10,551 nt of DNA from Piscirickettsiaceae bacterium (GCA_012963565.1 DTVJ01000020.1:1381-11931), one strand, 5' to 3'; shown: positions 1 to 6,344, numbered from the stretch's first letter. Translations and numbers: made by a program. The notes: generated by a model not told the origin, from the sequence alone.

Positions 1-3
1 AAT

Positions 4-55
4 TTATGTTTTTAAATGAACCTTAAGTTATGTTTTTAAATGAACCTTAAGTTAT
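4..55. repeat. 24-bp tandem direct repeat, about 2.2 copies, upstream of hydrogenase promoter
   Basis: A 24-bp unit occurs twice back to back with no mismatch, and the periodicity runs from position 4 to 55. Each unit carries one CTTAAG palindrome (22-27 and 46-51). A third CTTAAG lies at 95-100 inside the promoter spacer. Tandem sites upstream of a -35 box are typical of activator or repressor binding, but no known operator is recognised here. The repeat reaches the window edge, so more copies could lie to the left. Confidence 0.8.
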
Positions 56-57
56 TT

Positions 58-74
58 ACTAAATAATATTTAGT
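58..74. promoter_or_regulatory. perfect 17-bp palindrome, candidate operator
   Basis: ACTAAATAATATTTAGT has two 8-bp arms (58-65 and 67-74) around a single central A. It ends 10 bases before the putative -35 box. This length and position fit a binding site for a dimeric regulator. It is AT-rich, so chance formation is not excluded. Which regulator would bind is unknown. Confidence 0.45.
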
Positions 75-84
75 TAAAAAACCC

Positions 85-115
85 TTGACATTGACTTAAG
101 GGCAAGGTGTAGAAT
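85..115 (+). promoter_or_regulatory. putative sigma70-type promoter of the hydrogenase operon
   Basis: A perfect TTGACA -35 box lies at 85-90. Two overlapping -10 candidates follow: TGTAGA at 108-113 (17-base spacer) and TAGAAT at 110-115 (19-base spacer, 5 of 6 consensus matches). The expected start of transcription is around 120. The small-subunit gene begins at 152 behind a GAGGGG ribosome site at 139-144. A CTTAAG element (95-100) sits inside the spacer, so a protein bound there could block or remodel the promoter. Confidence 0.55.
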
Positions 116-151
116 CCCCCCAAAATGCGCATAAATAAGAGGGGTAATTAG

Positions 152-1441
152 ATGAGTGATAACGAAACAGTACTGAGTAATGAGCATACACCATTGTTTG
201 CTAATGAGTCGGGACCGATTAAAGAAGTACATGCTTTTTGGCTAGCAGGTATGAGTTGTGATGGTTGCTCCATCGCGGCAGTTGGTGCTAAAAACCCTAG
301 TGTCGAACAATTAATTCATCAACAAATTCCAGGATTACCTAAAATAATTTTGCATCATCCGGTGCTAGCTGTAGAAGCTGGCCATCGTTTTATGGAGCCT
401 TATTACAAAGCAGTCAAAGGTGAATTGGGTGCAACTTATGTTGTACTTTATGAAGGTTCAGTTGCCGATGAACAGATAGCAAAAGATACTGGCGGTTACT
501 TTTCAGCCATGGGTATGGATGATCTTGGAGATGGAAAATGGCGCCCTTATCCAACGGCAGACATGCTGGACGATCTAGCACCTGGTGCGGCAGCAGTTAT
601 TGCTGTAGGTACCTGTGCAAGCTGGGGCGGTGTACCTGCCGCAGTTGGTAATGTCACTGGTTCTATGGGTGTAATGGACTTTTTAGGTGAAGATTATCGC
701 AGTGCGCTTGGTCTTCCTGTTGTTAACATTCCAGGTTGTTCGCCAATTGGTGATAATATTACTGAAACCATTACCGCAGTATTGATGTTCTTAGCCGGCG
801 TGGGACCTTTACCTGAATTTGATGAGTTAGGTCGCCCAGCTTGGATGTTTAACGAAACTGTGCACCGTGGCTGTCCACGTGCAGGATTTTATGAAGAAGG
901 AGTCTTTGCCGAAGAATACGGAAAACCAGAATGTCTAGTTGAATTAGGTTGTTGGGGTCCGGTAGTGCAGTGTAATATCGCTAGACGTGGTGCACTTGGG
1001 CACAATGGCGGTTGCATGAATGTTGGCGGCATTTGTATCGGTTGCACTATGCCTGGTTTCCCAGATGCATTTGCCCCATTCTACAAAGCTCCTCCGGGTA
1101 AATTTATCTCTGGTACTGCCAGTCGTATGGTGGGTAGCTTTATTCGTCCATTACGTAAGATTAGTCAGCGTAAAGGCAATATGACTAACCGCTGGCTCAA
1201 GACTGAACACATTCCTAGTGGCTGGGGTCACGTTGAAGCGCCAGGCGTTGTGATGAAGACAATTCATTACTTTTATAAGAAGATCCAGAGCTCTGGAACT
1301 CCTTACCATCCGAGTGGAAGCAATCAACAGCGTAAACTTCAAGCTAAAAGTCGTTCTGCTATGTCAGACGCTATTCAGCGTTCTGGAAAACGTGCGATAG
1401 AAGCTGAACCAGTATCGTCGACTGCAAAGGAATTAGGATAA
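152..1441 (+). CDS. hhyS: [NiFe]-hydrogenase small subunit, group 1h/1l-like
   Basis: This is the electron-transfer subunit of a [NiFe] uptake hydrogenase; it carries three Fe-S clusters from the active site to the surface. The proximal ligands are Cys36, Cys39, Cys155 (in GTCASWGG) and Cys196 (in PGCSP). The distal cluster uses His238, Cys241, Cys261 and Cys267. The medial cluster uses Cys274, Cys295 and Cys298, and Cys288 is extra. There is no Tat signal and no C-terminal membrane helix, both usual in classical group 1 small subunits, so the protein should stay in the cytoplasm. From about residue 312 a basic, soluble tail of nearly 120 residues follows. The start is supported by GAGGGG 7 bases upstream. 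It is first in its operon, followed by five small membrane proteins and then the large subunit. The group 1h/1l label is inferred from sequence style; the symbol follows group 1h usage and may need changing to the group 1l name. Confidence 0.93.
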   Translation: MSDNETVLSNEHTPLFANESGPIKEVHAFWLAGMSCDGCSIAAVGAKNPSVEQLIHQQIPGLPKIILHHPVLAVEAGHRFMEPYYKAVKGELGATYVVLYEGSVADEQIAKDTGGYFSAMGMDDLGDGKWRPYPTADMLDDLAPGAAAVIAVGTCASWGGVPAAVGNVTGSMGVMDFLGEDYRSALGLPVVNIPGCSPIGDNITETITAVLMFLAGVGPLPEFDELGRPAWMFNETVHRGCPRAGFYEEGVFAEEYGKPECLVELGCWGPVVQCNIARRGALGHNGGCMNVGGICIGCTMPGFPDAFAPFYKAPPGKFISGTASRMVGSFIRPLRKISQRKGNMTNRWLKTEHIPSGWGHVEAPGVVMKTIHYFYKKIQSSGTPYHPSGSNQQRKLQAKSRSAMSDAIQRSGKRAIEAEPVSSTAKELG

Positions 1442-1466
1442 ACCGGAATAGTATCAACAAAAACAA

Positions 1467-1492
1467 CTACAGCTAGGTTTCTTTGACTGTAG
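1467..1492 (+). other. intergenic hairpin between small subunit and first membrane gene
   Basis: CTACAG (1467-1472) and CTGTAG (1487-1492) form a 6-bp stem with a 14-base loop. The stem is flanked by two copies of GTATCAACA (1451-1459 and 1494-1502). There is no T-run after it, so it is not a classical terminator. It could be an mRNA processing or stabilising element that sets different levels of catalytic and membrane subunits. That role is inference. Confidence 0.3.
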
Positions 1493-1520
1493 CGTATCAA
1501 CATAAAAAGAGGGGATTTTA

Positions 1521-1811
1521 ATGACTACAGAAGATATTTATTTTTACTTTTTTGTTTGGCTGGCCATCGCCGTAGTCCTAGTGATTGCTGCAGCGGCACT
1601 GTTAATTACTGTTATTGTGGTTGCAACCAAAATTAAAAATCTTGCAAGTGTTGCCTTGGGGGTGGTAGTAGATATTGAACAAAACACTAAGCCTATTTGG
1701 GAACTTGACACCACGAAAGCAGTTTCTGCTCAGCTCCTTGGAGGGGCTAAAGCGATAGAAGGTAACGCAGTCGCTATTTTAGGAGCCTTATCACAAGGTG
1801 ACAAAAAATGA
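1521..1811 (+). CDS. small single-pass membrane protein, paralogue 1 of 5 (96 aa)
   Basis: No function is recognised by sequence. A hydrophobic helix spans about residues 8-36 and is followed by a Lys-containing juxtamembrane stretch and a short soluble, probably helical tail. The tail has motif 1, IEQNT (52-56), and motif 2, AIEGNAVAI (78-86), 23 residues apart from Thr56 to Ile79. This layout is shared by all five proteins encoded between the hydrogenase subunits. The start has a strong GAGGGG site at 1511-1516. The stop TGA overlaps an ATG (1808-1810) that opens only a six-codon frame. Position in the operon suggests a membrane anchor or scaffold for the hydrogenase, comparable in role to HucM of mycobacterial Huc; this is inference. 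Confidence 0.8.
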   Translation: MTTEDIYFYFFVWLAIAVVLVIAAAALLITVIVVATKIKNLASVALGVVVDIEQNTKPIWELDTTKAVSAQLLGGAKAIEGNAVAILGALSQGDKK

Positions 1812-1858
1812 ACGTGACTTGTAAATAATTTATTTAATTCAATAAGGGGAGAGTTTAT

Positions 1859-2194
1859 ATGGATGGTTTACTTAGTTTACTACCAACGGATGCAGTTGCA
1901 GCAGCGACTTTTGTTTGGACCGCAGCTTTGGTTATTGGACTTGTTGTGAGTCTTGTAGTCGCGTTGTTATTATGGCTGATTCATCGACAAGCCGTCATCA
2001 TTAATGGTGTTGCTTCCAAAATATGGGACACTGGACAAATGGTTGCCAACAATACCATTCACATCCCTATACTATATCGAATTAACGAAGATGTAGATCA
2101 AATACTAATCACCGCGTTAAGCATCAATGATGGCGCTGCGGCAATCAAAAAACATGCTGAGGGTTGCGATGGTTGCCCGACTTGCTTGTTATAA
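1859..2194 (+). CDS. small single-pass membrane protein, paralogue 2 of 5, with C-terminal CxxCxxC (111 aa)
   Basis: One strong membrane helix spans about residues 18-41, after a short N-terminal amphipathic piece. The tail carries motif 1 VANNT (62-66) and motif 2 SINDGAAAI (88-96), 23 residues apart, as in the neighbouring paralogues. Unlike the others it ends in a cysteine cluster, Cys103, Cys106 and Cys109, two residues from the C-terminus. Such spacing can bind a metal or part of an Fe-S cluster, which would put a possible cofactor or docking site at the membrane next to the hydrogenase. GGGGAGAG at 1847-1853 supports the start. Function is unproven; an anchoring or electron-transfer role is inferred from position and the Cys motif. 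Confidence 0.8.
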   Translation: MDGLLSLLPTDAVAAATFVWTAALVIGLVVSLVVALLLWLIHRQAVIINGVASKIWDTGQMVANNTIHIPILYRINEDVDQILITALSINDGAAAIKKHAEGCDGCPTCLL

Positions 2195-2210
2195 CGTTAA
2201 GGAGAGAAAT

Positions 2211-2504
2211 ATGTTACTTATGACCATACTTACCGCCTTGCTGGTTATTGTTTTTTTTCTAGTGCTAGCTTATGCATTGATTAAGATCAGCTCTGTACTT
2301 AGAGAAATTGGGGGAACCCCGACCAGTTATTTGGCAAAACTTCGATTAGGACTCCGTGCTATCGAGATGGAAACTGGACACTTAACACCACAGGTTGTTA
2401 GAGCTAATGAAAACTTGACTAAAATTGCAGGTGGACTTGGTGCAGTTGATGATAATCTAGTTGGTGTCATTAATGCGGCTGTTGCTCAAAAGAGGTATCA
2501 ATAA
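2211..2504 (+). CDS. small single-pass membrane protein, paralogue 3 of 5 (97 aa)
   Basis: The chosen start is the ATG at 2211, preceded by AAGGAGAG (2199-2206). An in-frame ATG at 2127 would add 28 residues but lies inside the previous gene and has no ribosome site. The membrane helix begins almost at once (about residues 2-26). Motif 1 is present in altered form, IEMET (51-55), with Glu for Asn. Motif 2 is AVDDNLVGV (78-86), 24 residues from Thr55 to Val79. Its tail is the closest to that of paralogue 5 (VDDNL versus VNDNL). The stop shares one base with the next start (TAATG at 2502-2506), which implies translational coupling and near-equal synthesis. Function is inferred only from context. 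Confidence 0.8.
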   Translation: MLLMTILTALLVIVFFLVLAYALIKISSVLREIGGTPTSYLAKLRLGLRAIEMETGHLTPQVVRANENLTKIAGGLGAVDDNLVGVINAAVAQKRYQ

Positions 2505-2857
2505 TGGAATACTTACTAAATTATATTAGCGCTATCGATCCTAGCGTCAGAACCCTGCCTGATTCAGTATATTTTATTTGGCAGACCGTATTAATCATCG
2601 TAGTTGTAGCTATAGTGCCTCTGGCAATCTTTCTACTGCAACGCACCCTAAGAGCTGCATTAAACATTAAACGTTATTTTAGTGAAATGCTGACCGCCGG
2701 TGTGGCCATTGCGGAAAATACTAGTTCAATCACGGCTCTGAATGACACCATTGAGGTGGCGACTGGAATGGTAGAAACCAGTGCAAAACTGGAAGAACAT
2801 TCCGCTACAATTGCTACAGTATTATCAGACCGCGCTACAGGAGGGTCCACATCATGA
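2504..2857 (+). CDS. small single-pass membrane protein, paralogue 4 of 5 (117 aa)
   Basis: A 20-residue N-terminal segment precedes the membrane helix at about residues 24-45. Motif 1 is IAENT (69-73). The second motif is the most diverged, KLEEHSATI (95-103), but keeps the 23-residue spacing from Thr73. The region after the helix is rich in Thr, Ala and Glu and should be helical, possibly a coiled coil. Translation is coupled at both ends: TAATG with the gene before and ATGA with the gene after. AGAGG at 2491-2495 is the ribosome site. The tight coupling suggests these proteins are made in fixed proportion and assemble together. No enzymatic motif is visible. Confidence 0.78.
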   Translation: MEYLLNYISAIDPSVRTLPDSVYFIWQTVLIIVVVAIVPLAIFLLQRTLRAALNIKRYFSEMLTAGVAIAENTSSITALNDTIEVATGMVETSAKLEEHSATIATVLSDRATGGSTS

Positions 2858-3135
2858 CTCAGTTACTCTTAGTAATTTCATTGATTGTAACTACCGCTGT
2901 GGTGTTAGTCGTAGTGGGTTATTTGGTTGCCATTATTATTGCTTTGGTTGGTGCTTTACGTCATCTTTCCAATCTAGCAGGCGGGTTAATCGCTATTAGA
3001 GAAAACACCGACCCACTTGGTGGTCATGTTGAAACCATTAATGGAGGCTTATCAGCGCTATTAACGGGCTTGTTAAAGGTTAATGATAATTTAGCAGCGA
3101 TTGTTGGTGTTGCTACAGGTACAATCAAGAAATAG
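2854..3135 (+). CDS. small single-pass membrane protein, paralogue 5 of 5 (93 aa)
   Basis: A long membrane helix (about residues 4-34) is followed by motif 1 IRENT (48-52) and motif 2 KVNDNLAAI (75-83), with 24 residues from Thr52 to Val76. The gene overlaps the preceding one by four bases (ATGA) and is served by AGGAGGG at 2839-2845. It is the last of the set; the large subunit starts 38 bases later. The tail resembles paralogue 3 most, so these two may derive from a recent duplication. It is most likely a hydrogenase membrane anchor or scaffold subunit, by inference. A frame at 2781-2999 is only a shadow of this gene and its neighbour. Confidence 0.8.
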   Translation: MTQLLLVISLIVTTAVVLVVVGYLVAIIIALVGALRHLSNLAGGLIAIRENTDPLGGHVETINGGLSALLTGLLKVNDNLAAIVGVATGTIKK

Positions 3136-3173
3136 AAAACGGAAAAAAAATTAAAAATCGGGGGTAGTAACTT

Positions 3174-5051
3174 ATGTGTTTTGAAAATTTACCAATTGAG
3201 TTTGATGAGGATGGTAATGCAACTCTTCTAGAGGGTGTTGCTAATCCATATTCATACGAGACTCAAACAATAGAAGAACGTGAAGCTTTCCTAAAGGATA
3301 TTGCACGCAAGAACGGACAGCTTAATGATATCGACTTTGATCCAGTAACACGTGTTGCAGGTGCCTTAGCATTTCATAGTACAGTTAACTTGAAAGAACG
3401 TAAGGTGGTAGATACTGCATCTATGGCAACCTTATTTCGTGGCTATGAGATTATATTACGTGGCCGTGACCCAAGAGATGCGGCATTTATTAGTTCACGT
3501 GCTTGTGGAGTTTGTGGCGGTGTTCATGCTACAGCTGCAGCATTGTCAATCGAAATGGCACTCGGAATCAAACCACCACCTTTAGGTATTGTTATTCGTA
3601 ATTTAATGCTTAGCTGTGAATATTTATACGATAACCCATTGCATTTATTTATTCTGGCTGGTCCTGATTTTTCTGAAATCTTAATTAAAGAAACCAATCC
3701 TGAAATTTTTGAAAAAGCCAAAGACTTCAAGACCAAGTATTCTAATATGCATGGCTATGAAACCATTGGTGAAATCATGACCGATCTGAATCCGTTGACC
3801 GGTAAGCTTTACTTGGAAGCGCTGGAGTTGACTCGCGTAGCACGTGAAGCATATACCTTACTGGGTGGAAAATATCCACATCCTGAAACCGTTATACCTG
3901 GTGGAGTTACCACCACGGTCACAACATCAACATTAGTCGAGTTTTATCTCAAATTAAAAGTATATTTCGATTATTCCAAGAAATGTGTCGGTATTTGGGA
4001 TGATGTTTATGACTTTATGTATGAAGCTAATCCTTTGTATAAGGAAGTCGGAAGATTACCAGTTAATATTGTTGACTTTGGTCAGTGGGATCACGAAGAC
4101 TATTACGATGCCAGTTATGAGAATTGTAATGAATGGGGTGAAAAACGTTGGTCAACCCCTGGTGCTATCGTAGATGGTAAGTTGGTAACTACAAGGTTAA
4201 CTGACCTTAATGTAGGAACCGAAGAATTTATTGAACATTCTTACTATGAGCAGTGGGAGGATTATCCTTTTAAAACTGATCCATTAGGAAATCCACTAAG
4301 TCCAAACCATCCTTGGAATAAAACCACCATTCCTAAACCTGGCGTACAAAACTGGAAGGAGCGTTATAGTTGGTCAACTACACCAACCTGGGACCGTCAT
4401 ACTTTTGAAGCGGGCGCTTACGCACGTGTTTATATTTCGGCTCTTGCGCAAAAATTACCTGAGAGTGACTATATAAAATCAACTGGAAGTAGTCTGATAC
4501 TTAACGTATCTGCTGATGAATTGCCAGAAATGAAACTAGAATGGAAAGTACCAAAAATTTGGAATGCTTTTGAACGTAATAGAGCTCGTGCTTATGCAGT
4601 TGCTTTTAATATGATGGTTACCATGGAAAATTGGGTGCGTGCCAACGACATGGTGAAACGCGGTGAAACCAAGGTTGCTACACCTTTTGAAATCCCTAAG
4701 AAGGGACAGTTTATTGGTGTTGGTTTTTGGGGAGCAGGCCGTGGTTATTTAGCACACTGGTGTGTTATTGAAAATGGAGTCTTAGCAAACTACCAGATTT
4801 CTACCCCGTCGACTGTCAACTCATGTCCGAAAACTCCGTGGGGAGAAAGTGGTGCCTATGAGCAGTCTGTGCTTAACACACCTATTATCGAAACCAATTT
4901 TACGGATGAGAAAGATTTCAAGGGTATCGATGTATTACGTGCTTTACGTAGTTTCGATCCATGTATGCCATGTACCACACACGTGATGGTGGAAGGAACA
5001 GATAGGGTAATTACTCGCGAAGTTACCACTTGTGCTTGCGGTATTTCTTAG
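3174..5051 (+). CDS. hhyL: [NiFe]-hydrogenase large (catalytic) subunit, group 1h/1l-like
   Basis: This subunit holds the Ni-Fe active site that splits H2. The four nickel cysteines are visible: Cys111 and Cys114 in ACGVCGGVH, and Cys597 and Cys600 in DPCMPCTTH. At 625 aa it has the normal length for the family. The usual TRIEG motif reads TRVAG (59-63), so the Glu that relays protons in classical enzymes (Glu28 in E. coli Hyd-1) is Ala62. A Trp/Tyr-rich region at about 310-420 fits the 1h/2a type. Twenty-two residues follow His603 and end in CACGIS; maturation should remove them after nickel insertion, and the protease gene at 7077 is the likely agent. A GGGGG ribosome site lies at 3161-3165. 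The partner is the small subunit at 152. The exact subgroup is unresolved without a tree. Confidence 0.95.
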   Translation: MCFENLPIEFDEDGNATLLEGVANPYSYETQTIEEREAFLKDIARKNGQLNDIDFDPVTRVAGALAFHSTVNLKERKVVDTASMATLFRGYEIILRGRDPRDAAFISSRACGVCGGVHATAAALSIEMALGIKPPPLGIVIRNLMLSCEYLYDNPLHLFILAGPDFSEILIKETNPEIFEKAKDFKTKYSNMHGYETIGEIMTDLNPLTGKLYLEALELTRVAREAYTLLGGKYPHPETVIPGGVTTTVTTSTLVEFYLKLKVYFDYSKKCVGIWDDVYDFMYEANPLYKEVGRLPVNIVDFGQWDHEDYYDASYENCNEWGEKRWSTPGAIVDGKLVTTRLTDLNVGTEEFIEHSYYEQWEDYPFKTDPLGNPLSPNHPWNKTTIPKPGVQNWKERYSWSTTPTWDRHTFEAGAYARVYISALAQKLPESDYIKSTGSSLILNVSADELPEMKLEWKVPKIWNAFERNRARAYAVAFNMMVTMENWVRANDMVKRGETKVATPFEIPKKGQFIGVGFWGAGRGYLAHWCVIENGVLANYQISTPSTVNSCPKTPWGESGAYEQSVLNTPIIETNFTDEKDFKGIDVLRALRSFDPCMPCTTHVMVEGTDRVITREVTTCACGIS

Positions 5052-5078
5052 CTCTAAATTTCATTTTTATAGAAATAA

Positions 5079-5738
5079 ATGGCTAAGATAGGCATAGGAT
5101 TGGTTGGATATTATCAGTTCGTTCGTGGATATCCAATTGGCCCTACTTTAAAAGAATTCATCGATGCAGCGGACTGGTCAGATGATGTTGAAATTAAAGA
5201 AATGAATTGGGGGCCGATTGCCATAGTGCAGGAGTTCCAAGCAGAGAAAATTGAATATGATCGTTTTCTACTAATTACGGCAGTTGATCGTGGCTTGCCA
5301 GCAGGGACGGTAACCTGCCGTCGTTGGGTTGGTGGCGAAATTGATGTTTTGGACATTCAGGATCGAGTTTTTGAAGCAGTGACTGGGATTATTAGTATGG
5401 ATAATCTACTAGTTATTGGGGAACATTTTAAAATTTGGCCTAAAGAAGTAATAACTATTGAGGCTCAAGTGGTTGATACTGCGATGGGAGATTTGGTTAT
5501 GTCTGAAATGGAGATAGACCGACAACGCGGTGAAATTAGCATTATTGGAGATAATCCTTTAACTGAAGACATGGAATTATTAGTTAATAAATTATTTGAA
5601 AAGATTAACCAGGCAGTTACAGAGGGAGCCCAAGCAATGGATCTTGTGCCTTTGGGAATAGATCAACTTAATAAATTAACAGATGTGTGCCATTATCAAG
5701 TGGATGAATCTGACGCATTAGAAAATTCAATTAAATGA
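5079..5738 (+). CDS. degenerate hydrogenase maturation protease paralogue (HyaD/HupD fold, probably inactive)
   Basis: The 219-aa protein follows the large subunit by 27 bases. Its middle (about residues 36-130) matches the HyaD/HybD maturation-protease layout: a strand before GPIAIVQEF, then FLLITAVDRGLPAG, then SMDNLLVIGEHF. The metal-binding residues known in E. coli HybD (Glu16, Asp62, His93) are not conserved. By eye the equivalents are about Tyr18, Thr67/Ala68 and Gly103, and the GxGN start is blurred into GIGLVG. About 70 C-terminal residues are extra. It probably serves as a chaperone or structural partner of the large subunit, while the intact protease at 7077 does the cutting; this is inference. 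No clear ribosome site precedes the ATG, so its translation may depend on the upstream gene. Confidence 0.65.
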   Translation: MAKIGIGLVGYYQFVRGYPIGPTLKEFIDAADWSDDVEIKEMNWGPIAIVQEFQAEKIEYDRFLLITAVDRGLPAGTVTCRRWVGGEIDVLDIQDRVFEAVTGIISMDNLLVIGEHFKIWPKEVITIEAQVVDTAMGDLVMSEMEIDRQRGEISIIGDNPLTEDMELLVNKLFEKINQAVTEGAQAMDLVPLGIDQLNKLTDVCHYQVDESDALENSIK

Positions 5739-5770
5739 TCTAGTAATAAATAATGATTATAGATATAAAA

Positions 5771-5801
5771 TTGAATTATACTTAATCCATACATATATAA
5801 A
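5771..5801 (+). promoter_or_regulatory. weak candidate internal promoter
   Basis: The 97-base gap between the protease-like gene and the next gene is very AT-rich. TTGAAT (5771-5776) with TATATA (5794-5799) or TATAAA (5796-5801) at 17-19 bases could act as a secondary promoter for the accessory genes. AT-rich DNA produces such matches easily, so confidence is low. Confidence 0.22.
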
Positions 5802-5835
5802 TATTGAGAGATACAGGTAATAAAAGGAGATTTTT

Positions 5836-6219
5836 ATGGGTTCAAGTTTAAATGCAAATCAGAAAACAAATGAGCTTGATCGATTGGTTAATCGTGAAGA
5901 GGTATTGGAAATTTGTTACTGGTATCAAGGTGAAGGATTTGGTGATGTATATAACTCTCTTGCGATGAACACATTCCTTAAATGCGATGGCGATGCAATT
6001 GATGATGCATTTCTAGAGCTAACTGAACAAGGTTTTCTAAAACCAGTTGAAGATTCTACAACTTTAGCTTATCAATTTACCCCTGTTGGTAAAAAAGAAG
6101 GCGGTCGATTATTTAATGCTAGTTTTGCAGATCTTCAGAAGGCACAACACGGTGAATGTGCTGCTGGTTGTTGTGATGGAGATGATCATTCTGCATGCGG
6201 TGATGGTTGTACTCTTTAA
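5836..6219 (+). CDS. winged-helix-like protein with Cys/His-rich C-terminal tail (127 aa)
   Basis: I do not recognise a named family. Residues about 18-100 look like a winged-helix fold: helices, then a recognition-like helix in DAFLELTEQGFL, then a beta wing with YQFTPVGKKEGGRLF, which resembles the wing of PadR/MarR-type proteins. The last 23 residues form a metal-site-like tail containing His105, Cys108, Cys112, Cys113, His118, Cys121 and Cys125. A strong AAGGAG site (5825-5830) supports the start. Its place between hydrogenase structural and maturation genes suggests a metal carrier, a Fe-S or nickel sensor, or an assembly factor. The tail could bind nickel, iron or an Fe-S cluster. A DNA-binding role is possible but not shown. 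Confidence 0.6.
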   Translation: MGSSLNANQKTNELDRLVNREEVLEICYWYQGEGFGDVYNSLAMNTFLKCDGDAIDDAFLELTEQGFLKPVEDSTTLAYQFTPVGKKEGGRLFNASFADLQKAQHGECAAGCCDGDDHSACGDGCTL

Positions 6220-6297
6220 ACAATTTTTCAACCAATATTTAAATCTACAATATAACGATAATCTTTTGTTTCTGGCGTAATTAGAGGGAGTATTTTT

Positions 6298-6342
6298 ATG
6301 TTAGTTATTTGTAATACAATCATAAACCATGGTACTCATTAG
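6298..6342 (+). CDS. 14-codon mini-ORF, possible leader peptide or coupling ORF
   Basis: A strong GAGGGAG ribosome site (6284-6290) serves the ATG at 6298. The frame encodes MLVICNTIINHGTH and stops with TAG at 6340-6342. The Rieske-like gene starts two bases later, in a different frame and with no ribosome site of its own. Ribosomes ending here would be well placed to restart at 6345, so this looks like a translational coupling device or regulatory leader peptide. It could also be the remnant of an older start. Existence of the ORF is seen; its role is inferred. Confidence 0.4.
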   Translation: MLVICNTIINHGTH

Positions 6343-6344
6343 AA

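Noticed and set aside
116..144. C-run (116-121) that could pair with the GGGG ribosome site (141-144) as a leader hairpin or riboswitch
   Set aside because: Only four GC pairs with a 19-base loop, and the expected transcription start falls at or inside the C-run.
1151..1342. Antisense open frame inside the small subunit gene
   Set aside because: Shadow of the real gene; no ribosome site or protein signature.
1808..1828. Six-codon frame overlapping the stop of the first membrane gene (ATGA)
   Set aside because: Too short and with no ribosome site of its own; the next gene has its own strong site.
2127..2210. Upstream in-frame start for the third membrane protein
   Set aside because: It would overlap the preceding gene by 68 bases and lacks a ribosome site, whereas ATG 2211 has AAGGAGAG and places the membrane helix at the N-terminus as in its paralogues.
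2781..2999. 72-aa open frame across two membrane genes
   Set aside because: Out of frame with two well-supported genes; no ribosome site.
1521..3135. Possibility that the five small genes are fragments of one broken large membrane protein
   Set aside because: Each has its own ribosome site or coupled start, its own N-terminal membrane helix and the same two spaced motifs, which fits intact paralogues.
6086..6280. 64-aa frame overlapping the Cys-rich protein gene
   Set aside because: Shadow frame; its apparent hydrophobicity comes from reading the Cys/Asp-rich tail in another phase.
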